Positions 27,056-36,944 of a DNA stretch of 57,858 nt are shown in pieces (the first letter of the stretch is position 1; each line of letters opens with the position of its first letter). The notes beneath the pieces are model-generated. The model was not told the origin of the DNA. It did not search any database and was given only the letters and a program-made list of their open reading frames with translations. The stretch lies in the NCBI RefSeq assembly GCF_000332815.1, contig NZ_AOFD01000026.1, forward strand, positions 1-57,858, in the 5' to 3' direction. This DNA is from Arthrobacter nitrophenolicus. Lineage in GTDB: Bacteria > Actinomycetota > Actinomycetes > Actinomycetales > Micrococcaceae. A program made the position numbers and the translations under genes.

Positions 27056-28099
27056 ATGACTAGCCAGACTTCCCCGGCCGCCAAGAAGCGCATCCTCTCC
27101 GGTGCCAAGCCCACTGCGGACTCGCTGCACCTCGGCAACTACATCGGTGCCGTCCGCAACTGGGTGGACATGCAGGCGGAGTACGACGCCGTCTTTTTCA
27201 TCCCCGACCTGCACGCCATCACGGTCGACTTCGATCCCACGGACCTGGCCAGGCGCACCCGGATTGTTGCCGCGCAGTACATCGCTGCCGGCATCGACCC
27301 GGACAAGAGCATCTTCTTCGTCCAGTCCCACGTGCCGGAGCACGCGCAGCTGGCTTGGGCCCTGAACTGCATCACGGGTTTTGGTGAGGCCTCCCGGATG
27401 ACGCAGTTCAAGGACAAGACCCAGAAGTCCGGTGCGGACGCCGCCACGCTGGGGCTGTTCGCGTACCCCACCCTGATGGCAGCGGACATCCTGCTCTACC
27501 AGACGGACCTGGTCCCGGTGGGGGAGGACCAGCGCCAGCACCTGGAGCTGACCCGCAACCTGGCCCAGCGCTTCAACACACGGTTCGGGGCAACGTTCAC
27601 CGTTCCGGAGGCGACGATCGTCAAGGAAAGTGCAAAGATCTACGATCTCCAGAACCCCAGTGCCAAGATGTCCAAGACCGGCGAGTCGCCCAACGGGGCC
27701 ATTCAGCTGCTGGAGGACCCCAAGATCGCGGCCAAGCGCATCAAGTCCGCAGTGACGGACGCCGGCACCGAGATCAGGTTCGACCGCGAGGAGAAACCCG
27801 GCGTTTCCAACCTGCTGACCATCTACTCCTCGCTCACCGGCAAATCCATCGCCGAACTGGAGGCGGAGTACCAAGGCAAGATGTACGGCCATCTGAAAGT
27901 TGACCTCGCCGACGTGGTGGTCGAGTTCGTCACCCCGCTGCGCGACCGCACCAACGAGCTGATGTCCGACCCGGCAGAGCTGGACCGGCTGCTGGCCCTC
28001 GGCGCCGAACGCGCCCGTGAAATTGCCTCGGTCACCCTTGGCCAGGTGTATGAGCGCATGGGCTTCCTGCCCTCCCTGAGCCTCGCGGGAGTCCGCTAG
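27056..28099 (+). CDS. trpS: Tryptophanyl-tRNA synthetase
   Basis: 347 residues, normal for the bacterial enzyme. Class I motifs: [16 protein letters not shown] (HIGH equivalent HLGN) and [12 protein letters not shown] (KMSKS equivalent). Also [33 protein letters not shown], conserved in TrpRS, read in parts. No clear ribosome site precedes the ATG. It charges tRNA-Trp. The frame is intact. Confidence 0.95.
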   Translation: MTSQTSPAAKKRILSGAKPTADSLHLGNYIGAVRNWVDMQAEYDAVFFIPDLHAITVDFDPTDLARRTRIVAAQYIAAGIDPDKSIFFVQSHVPEHAQLAWALNCITGFGEASRMTQFKDKTQKSGADAATLGLFAYPTLMAADILLYQTDLVPVGEDQRQHLELTRNLAQRFNTRFGATFTVPEATIVKESAKIYDLQNPSAKMSKTGESPNGAIQLLEDPKIAAKRIKSAVTDAGTEIRFDREEKPGVSNLLTIYSSLTGKSIAELEAEYQGKMYGHLKVDLADVVVEFVTPLRDRTNELMSDPAELDRLLALGAERAREIASVTLGQVYERMGFLPSLSLAGVR

Positions 28100-28103
28100 C
28101 GCC

Positions 28104-28700
28104 ATGGCATCCAGCGTAGGCGTCATCCTGGGGTTCCCTCCTGACATTGCGGAGGAGCTGCAGCGCTGGCGGGCGTCCTTCGGTGACCCGCTGGCGGACG
28201 TTGTGCCTGCCCACATTACGCTGGTGACCACCACGCCCACGCACGACTGGGACGCCACGTGTGAGCATGTCCGCGAGGTGGCGCGCCGGCAGAGCCCGTT
28301 CATGGTGACGATCGCCGGCACCGGGACGTTCCGTCCCGTTTCCCCGGTGGTCTTCATCAACGTGGAGGAAGGGTTCGAGGACTGCGTTGAGCTGCACGAG
28401 AAACTCCAGCAGGGCCCGCTCCAGCGGGAGCTGCCTTTCGCCTACCACCCTCACGTCACCATCGCCCACGACGTCGCCCCGGAAAGCCTTGATGAGGCCG
28501 AAACGGCGCTGAAAAACTACAGGGCCACCTTTCCCGTGGTTAGCATGGGTCTGTACGAGCACGATGCAGACGGCATTTGGCAGCTACGGGAAGAGCTGGA
28601 CTTTGGGACCGAAACTGACAACCACGCCGGCACCAGATTCGCGGAAGCCGCCGCGGAAGCAGCACCCAAAGCAGGCGGAGCAGCAGCCTCTTCCCACTGA
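28104..28700 (+). CDS. 2'-5' RNA ligase family protein (2H phosphoesterase)
   Basis: 198 residues. The two H-x-T motifs of 2H phosphoesterases are present: PAHITLVTT (about residue 36) and HPHVTIAHD (about 113). The substrate may be a cyclic phosphodiester of RNA or a nucleotide. It starts 4 bp after the trpS stop. The last 28 residues (after ELDFGTETD) are Ala-rich and read through the start region of the next gene; one missing G near 28605 would instead end the protein at a TGA at 28616-28618, so the true C-terminus is uncertain. Confidence 0.8.
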   Translation: MASSVGVILGFPPDIAEELQRWRASFGDPLADVVPAHITLVTTTPTHDWDATCEHVREVARRQSPFMVTIAGTGTFRPVSPVVFINVEEGFEDCVELHEKLQQGPLQRELPFAYHPHVTIAHDVAPESLDEAETALKNYRATFPVVSMGLYEHDADGIWQLREELDFGTETDNHAGTRFAEAAAEAAPKAGGAAASSH

Positions 28701-29711
28701 ACGTGCCCAGCTGAAGCTTGCCGTCATCCAGAAACGGATTGACTGGGGTAAGGCCCGCAGGTCCGGCGGCGGCCCGATCTCCGCGCTGATGGCCATGTTC
28801 CAGTGGATCCTGGCCCGGCTCAACGCTTTCCGGCCGATGCGCGCCTTCCGGCACTACACCCTCCAGCGCGGCCCGCTGATGAGCGCCGGCATCGGCTTCA
28901 ACATGTTCTTCTCCATCACAGGCCTCCTCACCACCGGCTTCTCCGTCGCCGGCCTGGTCCTGCGCGGCCAGCCGGCCCTGCTGGACACCATCATCAGCAG
29001 TGTGGCATCGAGCGCACCCGGGCTCCTGAAGCTCAACGGCGGCGCCGGGCTGGTGGACCCGCAGGACCTGTTGAATCCGGACGGGCTGGGCTGGACAGCG
29101 TCATTGGCTCGCTGGTCACCGTGGTCACCTCGCTGCGCTGGATTTCCGGGATCCGGGAGGGGCTCCGCGGGGTCCTTCAGCTGCCCCCGCTCACGGTCAA
29201 CCCCGTCCTCCTGAAGCTTCGCGATGCCGGAACGCTGCTGCTCCTGGGTGTTGCCCTGGTGATCAGCGCCGGGGCGTCGCTGGTGTTCGGAGCAGCTGCC
29301 GGATGGGTCTCGGACTTCCTGCGGCTTGATGACGCGCTGGCGGGTCCGCTGGCCACCTCCGTCAAGATCACCGTTCCCCTGGTCCTGGGCTGGGCCACCG
29401 CCTTCATCATGTACAAGTTCGCTGCGAGCCTTAAACTGTCCCGCCGGGCACTGCTGGAGGGCACCGTCCTGGCGGCCCTCGGCACCGGCCTGCTTCAGAT
29501 CTTCAGCACCGAACTGCTCGCCGGCGCCAGCCGCAACCCCATCCTTGCGCCGTTCGCCATCATCATCGGCCTCCTGATCTGGTTCAACCTGGTGAGCCAG
29601 GTGTACCTGATCTCAGCGGGCTGGGCTGCCATCCGGGAGGCGGACCAGCACCTGAATGCGGCGCCCGGCAAGAAGATCCTGGGCGCCCGCAGGGCGACCC
29701 CGAAAACCTGA
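28603..29711 (+). CDS. YihY/virulence-factor-BrkB family inner-membrane protein (one-base shift)
   Basis: Corrected length about 369 from the TTG at 28603 (GGAAGAG upstream); ATG 28564 and a CTG at 28615 are alternatives. There is a hydrophilic head (RKPPRKQ, RIDWGKARR), then about six helices: MSAGIGFNMFFSITGLLTTG, LLLLGVALVISAGASLVFGA, VPLVLGWATAFIMYK, AALGTGLLQIFS and APFAIIIGLLIWFNLVSQ. The frame breaks at DGLGWTAS; a G added at 29088-29090 gives DGLGLDSVIGSLVTVVTSL. The function of this family is not well established (once misnamed RNase BN). It overlaps the previous gene. Confidence 0.75.
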
Positions 29712-29742
29712 CGCAGCTTTTACTCCGGCAACGCCATAACCC

Positions 29743-29772
29743 TTGACCACGGCCGGAGGGGCTTGATACGTT
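29743..29772 (+). promoter_or_regulatory. Sigma-70-type promoter of the orphan binding-protein gene
   Basis: TTGACC at 29743-29748, an 18-bp spacer and TACGTT at 29767-29772. The operator follows at 29777, the same layout as at the pectate lyase gene. Confidence 0.55.
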
Positions 29773-29791
29773 TCACGAAACCGCTTTCTCA
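29773..29791 (+). promoter_or_regulatory. LacI-family-type operator
   Basis: GAAACCGCTTTCTCA at 29777-29791, matching GAAACCGATTTCTCA at the pectate lyase promoter at 14 of 15 positions. The core GAAA-CCGC-TTTC is an inverted repeat. It lies over the expected transcription start. Confidence 0.6.
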
Positions 29792-29803
29792 CGAGGAAGA
29801 AGC

Positions 29804-31111
29804 TTGCCCAATGACGCGTACCTGCCCCGTACCCTCCTCAAGTCAGTCGCAATGCTTTCCGCGGCAGGCATGCTGGCCCTGACTGCCGGCTGCTCCAGCC
29901 CCTCGTCCAGCGGCGGTGGAGATGGTCCCGTCGAAATCCGTTTCTCATGGTGGGGCAACGCCGCCCGGGCAGAGATAACCAATAAGGCCATAGCAGAGTT
30001 TGAGGCGGCGCACCCCGATATCAAGGTGAAGCCGGAGTACGGGGACATCAGCGGCTACTTTGACAAGCTGGCAACCCAGGTGGCGGCCAATGACGCCCCG
30101 GACGTGATCACCATGGGCGGCGCCTACCCGGCGGAATACGCCAACCGCGGGGCCCTGCTGGATCTTTCAGAGGTCAGTTCTTCATTGGACCTGTCCGGGA
30201 TGGACCAGGGAGCGCTGGAAAACGGCCAGGTCCAAGGCAAGCAATATGGTGTTTCCACCGGCGCAAACGCGCTTGCAATCGTCGCGAACCCGGCGGTTTT
30301 CGAAGCCGCTGGTGTGCCCCTGCCGGACGACAGCAGCTGGAGTTGGCAGGACTTCGCCAGGATCGCCGCAGACATCACGGCAGGAAGTCCCAAGGGAACC
30401 TACGGTACAGCTACGGTCATGACCCATGATTCCCTCGACGCTTTCGCCCGCCAGAACGGTGAATCGCTGTACACGCAGGACGGCCAACTCGGCCTCAGTC
30501 AGGACACGGTCCGGAAATACTTTGACTACTCACTGGAACTGAGTGAATCGGGGGCTGCCCCGAACGCCTCTGAAACCGTGGAGAAGCTCAGCGTCAGCAC
30601 CGAGCAGACCCTGATGGGTACCGGGCAGGCCGGCATGATGCTCACCTGGAGCAACTCGCTGACCGCCCTCAGCAAAGCTTCCGGGGCCGAACTGAAACTG
30701 CTCAGGCTTCCCGGCGAGACGCCCACGCCGGGAATCTGGCTCCAGTCCTCGCAGTTCTACACCATCTCGGCACGCAGCAAGCACACCGAAGCTGCGGCAA
30801 AGCTGGTGAGCTTCCTCGTGAACAATGAGTCGGCTGCCAAAATCATCCAAAGCGACCGCGGCGTCCCGAGCAACTCCGACATGCGGACCGCGGTCCAGGA
30901 CCTGCTCACGCCGGCAGGGGAAGGCGGAGGCAGCTACATCGACCAGATCGGCACGATGGACTTCGCCCCCACCTTCATTGGCCCCACGGGTTCCACGGCC
31001 GTCTCCGAGATTACTGCCCGGATCAACACCGACGTCCTGTCCAAGCGGCTGACGCCGGAGCAGGCGGCCGCCCAGTGGATGAGTGAAAGCAAGGCTGCGA
31101 TCGGCCGGTGA
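29804..31111 (+). CDS. Extracellular sugar-binding lipoprotein, family 1 (no permeases next to it)
   Basis: 435 residues from a TTG with GAGGA 8 nt upstream. The lipobox LALTAGC (about 24-30) anchors it outside the membrane; VEIRFSWWGNAARAEITNKAI and AHPDIKVKPEYGDISGYFDKLATQ are the start of a family 1 solute-binding fold, and the remainder fits (GQAGMMLTWSNSLTALSK). Such proteins deliver oligosaccharides to ABC importers, but no permease or ATPase follows: the next gene is convergent. It must use membrane partners encoded elsewhere, or they have been lost. The LacI-type operator suggests sugar induction. Confidence 0.85.
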   Translation: MPNDAYLPRTLLKSVAMLSAAGMLALTAGCSSPSSSGGGDGPVEIRFSWWGNAARAEITNKAIAEFEAAHPDIKVKPEYGDISGYFDKLATQVAANDAPDVITMGGAYPAEYANRGALLDLSEVSSSLDLSGMDQGALENGQVQGKQYGVSTGANALAIVANPAVFEAAGVPLPDDSSWSWQDFARIAADITAGSPKGTYGTATVMTHDSLDAFARQNGESLYTQDGQLGLSQDTVRKYFDYSLELSESGAAPNASETVEKLSVSTEQTLMGTGQAGMMLTWSNSLTALSKASGAELKLLRLPGETPTPGIWLQSSQFYTISARSKHTEAAAKLVSFLVNNESAAKIIQSDRGVPSNSDMRTAVQDLLTPAGEGGGSYIDQIGTMDFAPTFIGPTGSTAVSEITARINTDVLSKRLTPEQAAAQWMSESKAAIGR

Positions 31112-31138
31112 CCCTGCCGGCGGGCCATGGCGTAAGCG

Positions 31139-31915
31139 CTAGGAGATGTTCCCGGCGTCGAGGTACTGGTCCGCCCACGCAGCGATAATCCGTGCTGCGC
31201 GTGCCGCCTGTCCCTTTCCCGTCAGCAGATGGTCACTGCCCTCGAGCGAGACAAAATTGCGCGGGTGGCGGGCCGTCTGGAAGATGGTGCTGGCATTCTC
31301 GATTCCCACGGTGTTGTCCGTGGGGGAGTGGAGCACCATCAGCGGCTTGTGCAGCTGCCGGATGCAGTCGGTGAGGTCGGCCCTCTCCAGGTCCTCCACG
31401 AAGTGCTTGCGGATCTCCACCCGCTTGCCGCCGAGGTCCACCTCGGCGCTGCCCTCACTCAGGATCTTGTCCAGCGCAGCGTCAAAGACATGGGCCACGT
31501 GCTTGGGCGAGAAGGGGGCGCCTACGGTTGCGACGGCGTCGAGCTCCGGAATTTCCCGGGCCGCGGCGAGCACTGCGGCGCCGCCGAAGGAGTGGCCCAC
31601 CAGCAGGGAAATCGCCTTTCCCTCGCTCCGCATGAACTCGGCAGCCTTGACCGTGTCCGCCACCTTGTGGCTGAACGAACCCGCGGACCACTCCCCGGCG
31701 GAACCGCCAAGGCCCAGGTTGTCGAAGCGCAGCATGCCTACACCGCTGTCCGCCAGGGCCTTGCACATCCGGGAGGCCGACGGTGCGTCCTTGCCCAGGG
31801 TGAAGCCATGCGAGAAGACGCCCCAGCCCTTGACGGGGCCATCGGGCACATCGATGATGCCGGAGAGGATCTCTCCCGTGGAGCCGGCGAACGAGACTTT
31901 TTCCGTGCGGGACAC
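31139..31915 (-). CDS. Alpha/beta hydrolase
   Basis: 258 residues from a GTG with AAAGGGGA about 6 nt upstream. The nucleophile elbow is VGHSFGGAA (Ser near 108); oxyanion region GVFSHGFTLGKD; acid near LHSPTDNTVG and catalytic His at SLEGSDHLLTG. It resembles BAAT/serine-aminopeptidase-like esterases that are often fused to OsmC elsewhere; here it stands alone. It lies downstream of sdhB with a strong hairpin between them. The substrate is unknown. Confidence 0.83.
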   Translation of the reverse strand: MSRTEKVSFAGSTGEILSGIIDVPDGPVKGWGVFSHGFTLGKDAPSASRMCKALADSGVGMLRFDNLGLGGSAGEWSAGSFSHKVADTVKAAEFMRSEGKAISLLVGHSFGGAAVLAAAREIPELDAVATVGAPFSPKHVAHVFDAALDKILSEGSAEVDLGGKRVEIRKHFVEDLERADLTDCIRQLHKPLMVLHSPTDNTVGIENASTIFQTARHPRNFVSLEGSDHLLTGKGQAARAARIIAAWADQYLDAGNIS

Positions 31916-31940
31916 CGCGTCCCCTTTCTGTCGTTGATAC

Positions 31941-31994
31941 GACGACGGCGCCGCTCACCGTACGTTTCCGTACAAGGTGGGCGACGCCGTCGTC
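31941..31994 (-). terminator. Large hairpin behind sdhB
   Basis: GACGACGGCG (31941-31950) pairs perfectly with CGCCGTCGTC (31985-31994); inside, CGCTCACC/GGTGGGCG pairs nearly and GTAC/GTAC closes a small loop. It lies 15 nt past the sdhB stop. There is no T-run, so it may be a terminator or an mRNA-stabilising structure. Confidence 0.5.
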
Positions 31995-32008
31995 CGCTTG
32001 ATCCCTGG

Positions 32009-32790
32009 TCAGATCTTGCGGGAAAGAATTGCCTGCTTGACCTCGGCGATCGCCTGGGTCACCTGGATGCCACGGGGGCACGCCTCCGAGCAGTTGAAGG
32101 TGGTGCGGCAGCGCCACACGCCTTCCTTGTCGTTGAGGATCTCCAGGCGCATGTCACCGGCATCATCGCGCGAATCGAAAATGAAGCGGTGTGCGTTGAC
32201 GATGGCCGCGGGGCCGAAGTACTGGCCGTCAGTCCAGAACACCGGGCAGGAGGACGTGCACGCGGCGCACAGGATGCACTTGGTGGTGTCATCGAACCGC
32301 TCGCGGTCCTCGGCGGACTGCAGGCGCTCCCGGTGGGCTCGTGGCCCTTGTTGATGAGGAACGGCATGACCTCGCGGTAGGACTGGAAGAACGGCTCCAT
32401 GTCCACGATGAGGTCCTTCTCCACCGGCAGGCCCTTGATGGGTTCCACGGTGATGGGCTTGGACGTGTCCAGGTCCTTCAGCAGGGTCTTGCAGGCCAGG
32501 CGGTTGCGGCCGTTGATGCGCATGGCGTCGGAGCCGCACACGCCGTGGGCGCAGGAGCGGCGGAATGACAGGCTGCCGTCCATCTCCCACTTGACCTTGT
32601 GCAGGGCATCTAGCACGCGGTCCGTGCCGTACATGGTGAGGTGGAAGTCGTCCCAGGTTGCCTCTTCGGAGACCTCCGGGTTGTACCGGCGGACGCGCAT
32701 GTGCACATCGAACGTGGGGATTTCGCCGCCACCGCCGACGCCGGCAGGCAGTTCAATCTTTGAGGCTGGCTCAGCGATTTCAGCGGTCAT
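32009..32790 (-). CDS. sdhB: Succinate dehydrogenase iron-sulfur subunit (one-base shift)
   Basis: Corrected length 260. The [2Fe-2S] ligands are in SCAHGVCGSDAMRINGRNRLACKT (read in parts); the [4Fe-4S] and [3Fe-4S] ligands in CILCAACTSSCPVF and NCSEACPRGI. The frame moves at 32332-32333: CACCGGGAG stands for CACCCGGGAG, which restores GHEPTRERLQSAEDRERFDD. It carries electrons from FAD in SdhA to the membrane quinone site. It is the last gene of sdhCDAB, 1 bp after sdhA. Confidence 0.92.
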
Positions 32791-32791
32791 C

Positions 32792-34590
32792 TTAGTACTT
32801 CCTCACCATCGGCTCGTAGCGGGTAAAGACAACCGGCTTGGTGGCGAGGCGGATGCCGGCAATTGACTCTGCCGATCCGTCAGCCGGCGCGTGGTCGTCC
32901 TTGTACGCCATGGAGTGCTTCATAAATTTCTCGTCGTCGCGGTCCGGGAAGTCCTCGCGGAAGTGTCCGCCGCGGGATTCCTCGCGGTGCAGGGCGGCCA
33001 CGGTCATGACCTTCGCCAGTTCCAGCAGGAAGCCCAGCTCTACGGCTTCCAGCAGGTCCAGGTTGAAGCGCTTGCCCTTGTCCTGGACGTTGATGCGCTT
33101 GTACCGCTCCTCGAAGGAGGCGATGTCGCGCAGGACCTGGTTCAGCGTGTCTGCCGTACGGAACACCTGCATGTTCGCGTCCATGGTGTCCTGCAGCTCC
33201 TTGCGGATCTGGGCCACCTTCTCATCACCGTTGCCGTTGCGGGCAATGTCCAGCAGTTCGGTGGTGTACGCCACCGGGTTCTCCGGAAGCTCAACGAACT
33301 GGGCGGTCTTGGCGTATTCGGCGGCGGCGATGCCGGCCCGCTTGCCGAACACGTTAATGTCCAGCAGCGAGTTGGTGCCCAGGCGGTTGGAGCCGTGCAC
33401 GGACACGCAGGCCACCTCACCGGCGGCGAACAGGCCGGGGACCACGGTGTCGTTGTCCTGCAGGACTTCGGTCTCGATGTTCGTCGGAATGCCGCCCATG
33501 GCGTAGTGCGCCGTGGGGAACACCGGAACGGGCTCGGTGTAGGCTCGACGCCAAGGTAGGTGCGGGCGAACTCCGTGATATCCGGAAGCTTCGCGTCGAT
33601 GTGGGCCGGCTCCAGGTGGGTCAGGTCCAGGAGAACGTAGTCCTTGTTCGGGCCACAGCCGCGGCCTTCACGGACTTCGTTGGCCATGGACCGGGCCACG
33701 ATGTCACGGGGCGCCAGGTCCTTGATGGTGGGGGCGTAGCGCTCCATGAAGCGCTCACCCTCGGAGTTACGCAGGATGGCACCTTCACCGCGGGCAGCCT
33801 CGGAGAGGAGGATGCCCAGGCCGGCCAGGCCGGTCGGGTGGAACTGGAAGAACTCCATGTCCTCCAGCGGAATGCCGCGGCGGAAGGCGATGCCCATGCC
33901 GTCACCGGTGAGGGTGTGGGCGTTCGAGGTGGTCTTGAAGACCTTGCCGGCGCCGCCGGAGGCGAACACCACGGACTTGGCCTGGAAGACGTGCAGTTCA
34001 CCCGAGGCGAGGTCGTAGGAGACGACGCCCGCCACGCGCTTCTGCTTGTACGGGGTGCCGTCCTCGCGGACCGCGTCCTCTTCGACCGTCAGGAGGTCCA
34101 GGACGTAGTACTCGTTGTAGAACTCCACGTTGTGCTTGACGCAGTTTTGGTACAGCGTCTGCAGGATCATGTGGCCGGTGCGGTCCGCGGCGTAGCAGGC
34201 GCGGCGGACAGGCGCCTTGCCGTGGTCGCGGGTGTGGCCGCCGAAGCGGCGCTGGTCGATCCGGCCTTCGGGCGTGCGGTTGAACGGCAGGCCCATCTTT
34301 TCCAGGTCAAGCACGGCGTCGATGGCTTCCTTGGCCATGACCTCGGCGGCGTCCTGGTCAACCAGGTAGTCGCCGCCCTTGACGGTGTCGAACGTGTGCC
34401 ATTCCCAGTTGTCTTCCTCGACATTGGCAAGGGCTGCACACATGCCACCCTGGGCCGCACCAGTGTGCGAGCGGGTGGGGTAGAGCTTGGTCAGTACTGC
34501 TGTGCGCGCACGCTGACCTGATTCGATCGCGGCGCGCATGCCAGCGCCACCGGCACCGACGATGACGACGTCGTACTTATGGACCTGCAT
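32792..34590 (-). CDS. sdhA: Succinate dehydrogenase flavoprotein subunit (one-base shift)
   Basis: Corrected length 599 from ATG 34590 (MQVHKYDVVIVGAGGAG). The FAD-linking His is in RSHTGAAQGGMCAAL; GGHTRDHGKAPVRRACYAADRTG (parts), FHPTGLAGLG and the C-terminal HFREDFPDRDD follow. The frame breaks at LGVEP; a C restored at 33542-33543 (GAGCCCTACACC) gives EPYTEPVPVFPTAHYAMGGIPTN. It oxidises succinate to fumarate in the TCA cycle at the inner face of the membrane. Confidence 0.93.
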
Positions 34591-34698
34591 ACCAGATGCT
34601 CTTTCTCTCAAAATTCGCTATGGAACAACGGGGCGGCGTTGCCTGCTCCGCAAAACAGGGCCCGCGGAAAAGCCCGCGGGCCCGGGGTGGTGCCGGTG

Positions 34699-35160
34699 CT
34701 AGGCAGGGCAGAAGCCGCCCGGCAGGGGAACGCCGTCCACGACGGGGCACGGATCGAAGGTGAAGATCACCAGGGTGCCCAGGACGATGATGACCACGGT
34801 GGCGGAGTACAGGACCGTCTTCAGCCAGCGGCGGGTGGTGTCCTTCTCTGCGTAGTCATTGATGATGGTGCGCACGCCATTGGTGCCGTGCAGCATGGCC
34901 AGCCACAGCATGGCCAGGTCCCAGAACTGCCAGAACGGATCCGCCCACTTGCCGGCCACGAAGCCGAAGTCGATGGCCTTGATGCCTTCGCCCACCAGGA
35001 GGTTCACGAAAAGGTGCCCGAAAATGAGGACCACCAGCACCACGCCGGAGAGGCGCATGAACAGCCAGGCGATCATTTCGAAGTTGCCGCGGCTGCCGCC
35101 GTTGCGGCGGTACTGGGGGGCGATCCGCCCGCTGCGGGGGCTCTCGATGGTTGCAGACAT
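34699..35160 (-). CDS. sdhD: Succinate dehydrogenase membrane anchor subunit
   Basis: 153 residues with three helices: WLFMRLSGVVLVVLIFGHLF, FWDLAMLWLAMLHGTNGVRT and VLYSATVVIIVLGTLVIFTF. The His in FGHLF and in LHGTNG fit heme b and quinone contacts. It lies 3 bp after sdhC and 108 bp before sdhA; that gap holds GC-rich sequence with no gene. Confidence 0.87.
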   Translation of the reverse strand: MSATIESPRSGRIAPQYRRNGGSRGNFEMIAWLFMRLSGVVLVVLIFGHLFVNLLVGEGIKAIDFGFVAGKWADPFWQFWDLAMLWLAMLHGTNGVRTIINDYAEKDTTRRWLKTVLYSATVVIIVLGTLVIFTFDPCPVVDGVPLPGGFCPA

Positions 35161-35163
35161 GGC

Positions 35164-35544
35164 TTAGTGGCTCCCGAGGGCGAGGGACAGGTGGCGGATG
35201 GAGAAGGCGACCATGGTCACGACCCACAGGCCCAGGACTGCCCACAGCATCTGCCGCTGGTACTTGGCGCCCTTCTTCCAGAAGTCGACCGCGATAATCC
35301 GCAGGCCGTTAAAAGCGTGGAACACGATGGCAGCGACAAGGCCGGTTTCGCCCAGGGCCATCAAGGGGTTCTTGTATGCACCGATCACGGCGGTGTAAGC
35401 CTCGGGAGACACACGCACCAAGGAGGTGTCCAAAACGTGGACCAACAAGAAGAAAAAGATCACTACACCGGTAATACGGTGTCCTACCCAGGACCACATG
35501 CCTTCACGGCCGCGGTACAAGGTGCCAGCTGGTTTTGTCGGCAC
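35164..35544 (-). CDS. sdhC: Succinate dehydrogenase cytochrome b556 subunit
   Basis: 126 residues from GTG 35544, with GGGAGG 8 nt upstream; a longer frame to 35661 lacks a ribosome site. SVGHRITGV-like WSWVGHRITGVVIFFFLLVHVLD is the SdhC signature (S/H-x-R) with the heme His in LVHVLD; two more helices follow, with FHAFNGLRIIAVD. It is first in sdhCDAB. The 267-bp gap to manC upstream must hold divergent promoters; I could not fix an sdh promoter there. Confidence 0.88.
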   Translation of the reverse strand: MPTKPAGTLYRGREGMWSWVGHRITGVVIFFFLLVHVLDTSLVRVSPEAYTAVIGAYKNPLMALGETGLVAAIVFHAFNGLRIIAVDFWKKGAKYQRQMLWAVLGLWVVTMVAFSIRHLSLALGSH

Positions 35545-35797
35545 TGATAAACCTCCCTGCAACACAGCGGCGCTGGCATGAGATCCACGCGGGGGGAACG
35601 CCTGCTGCGAGAGCACTCGTAGCTCAGGCCTAAATCTAGGCTCAGCTAACAGCTTATTCAATTTAGGAACGCCTTGGTGCCCTGTAGTGGCGCGGATTTC
35701 CGAAAATTATGAGACAAACACCACACTGCCCGACCCCTTGTTGGCCACACTGTGTCAGCGCTGCGGTGCGCGCCGGAGGCTCCAGCAGCCCGTCAGC

Positions 35798-35803
35798 TAA
35801 AGT
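35798..35803 (+). promoter_or_regulatory. -10 box of manC (leaderless)
   Basis: TAAAGT with 8 nt to the ATG at 35812 (5 nt to a GTG one codon earlier). Confidence 0.5.
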
Positions 35804-35811
35804 AGGCGGTG

Positions 35812-36944
35812 ATGAGTACAGACAAAGTGACAAGCCCGGCATCACCCCTTGACCGCTTCATCGCGGTGATCCCGGCCGGCGGAGTGGGGACCCGCCTCTG
35901 GCCCCTGTCACGAGCCGCAGCTCCCAAATTCCTCCACGACCTCACGGGTTCGGGCAGTACGCTGCTGCGCGCCACCTATGACCGGCTGCACCCGCTGGCC
36001 GGAAACCGGATGCTGGTTGTTACCGGCAAGGCGCACCGCGATGCGGTGTGCCGCCAGCTTCCCGAGGTCACGGACTCCGACCTGGTACTCGAGTCCGAGC
36101 CCAAGGATTCGGCGGCAGCCATCGGGCTTGCCGCGGCCATCCTGCACGAGCGCGATCCCGGAACCATCATGGGGTCCTTCGCCGCCGACCAGGTGATCAG
36201 CCCGGACGACCTTTTCCAGGCGGCCGTCCGCGAAGCCATCCACACCGCCGCCGCCGGCAAGATCGTGACCATCGGCATCAAGCCACGCACCCGTCCACCG
36301 GATTCGGGTACATCCGTTCAGGCCAGGACCTCCACATCGAGGGCGCACCCAGCGCACAGGATGTTGTGGAGTTCGTTGAAAAGCCGGACGAAGTGGTGGC
36401 CCAGCAGTACGTGGACAGCGGCAACTATGTGTGGAATGCCGGCATGTTCGTTGCGCCGGTTGCGCTGCTGCTCAAGCACCTCGAAGCCAACCAGCCGGAA
36501 CTGTTCAAGGGCCTGCAGGAAATCGCGCGTGCCTGGGACACCCCCGACCGGGACGAGGTCACGTCCCGCATCTGGCCCACGTTGCCGAAAATCGCCATCG
36601 ACTACGCCGTGGCAGAGCCCGCCGCCGAGGCCGGGGACGTCGCCGTTGTGCCCGGAACCTTCCGCTGGGACGACGTCGGTGACTTCGCTTCCGTGGGCCG
36701 GCTCAACTCGGCCAAGGAAGTGGATGACGTGACAGTCCTCGGTGAAGGCGCGCGTGTCTTCACCGAGAACTCCAGCGGCGTGGTAGTCACGGATACCAAG
36801 CGCGTGATCGCCCTGATCGGCATCGAGGACGTGGTCATCGTGGACACCCCCGATGCCTTGCTGGTCACCACTATGGCCAACTCGCAGCGGGTCAAGGCAG
36901 CCGTTGACGCACTCAAGGCCAGCGGCGACACGGACGTCCTGTAA
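35812..36944 (+). CDS. manC: Mannose-1-phosphate guanylyltransferase (one-base shift)
   Basis: Corrected length 377. The nucleotidyltransferase signature is VIPAGGVGTRLWPLSR near the start; VVEFVEKPDEVVAQQY and NAGMFVAPVALLL follow. The frame breaks at IGIKPRT; a C restored at 36283-36284 (AAGCCCACGCAC) gives IGIKPTHPSTGFGYIR. It makes GDP-mannose for glycans, mannolipids and mycothiol-independent cell-wall sugars; no isomerase domain is fused. It is probably monocistronic. Confidence 0.87.

Noticed and set aside
26423..28360. A 645-codon minus-strand frame opposite xth, trpS and the 2H phosphoesterase
   Set aside because: The + strand holds complete catalytic motifs for these enzymes; the antisense frame is a GC-driven shadow.
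31941..31994. Transposon end or attachment site, suggested by the long inverted repeat
   Set aside because: There is no second copy, no mobility gene and no target duplication; it is placed as a hairpin 15 nt past sdhB.
32009..34590. Calling sdhA and sdhB pseudogenes because of their frameshifts
   Set aside because: Both are central TCA genes with all ligands intact and one missing base each in a C run; the same error type recurs across the window.
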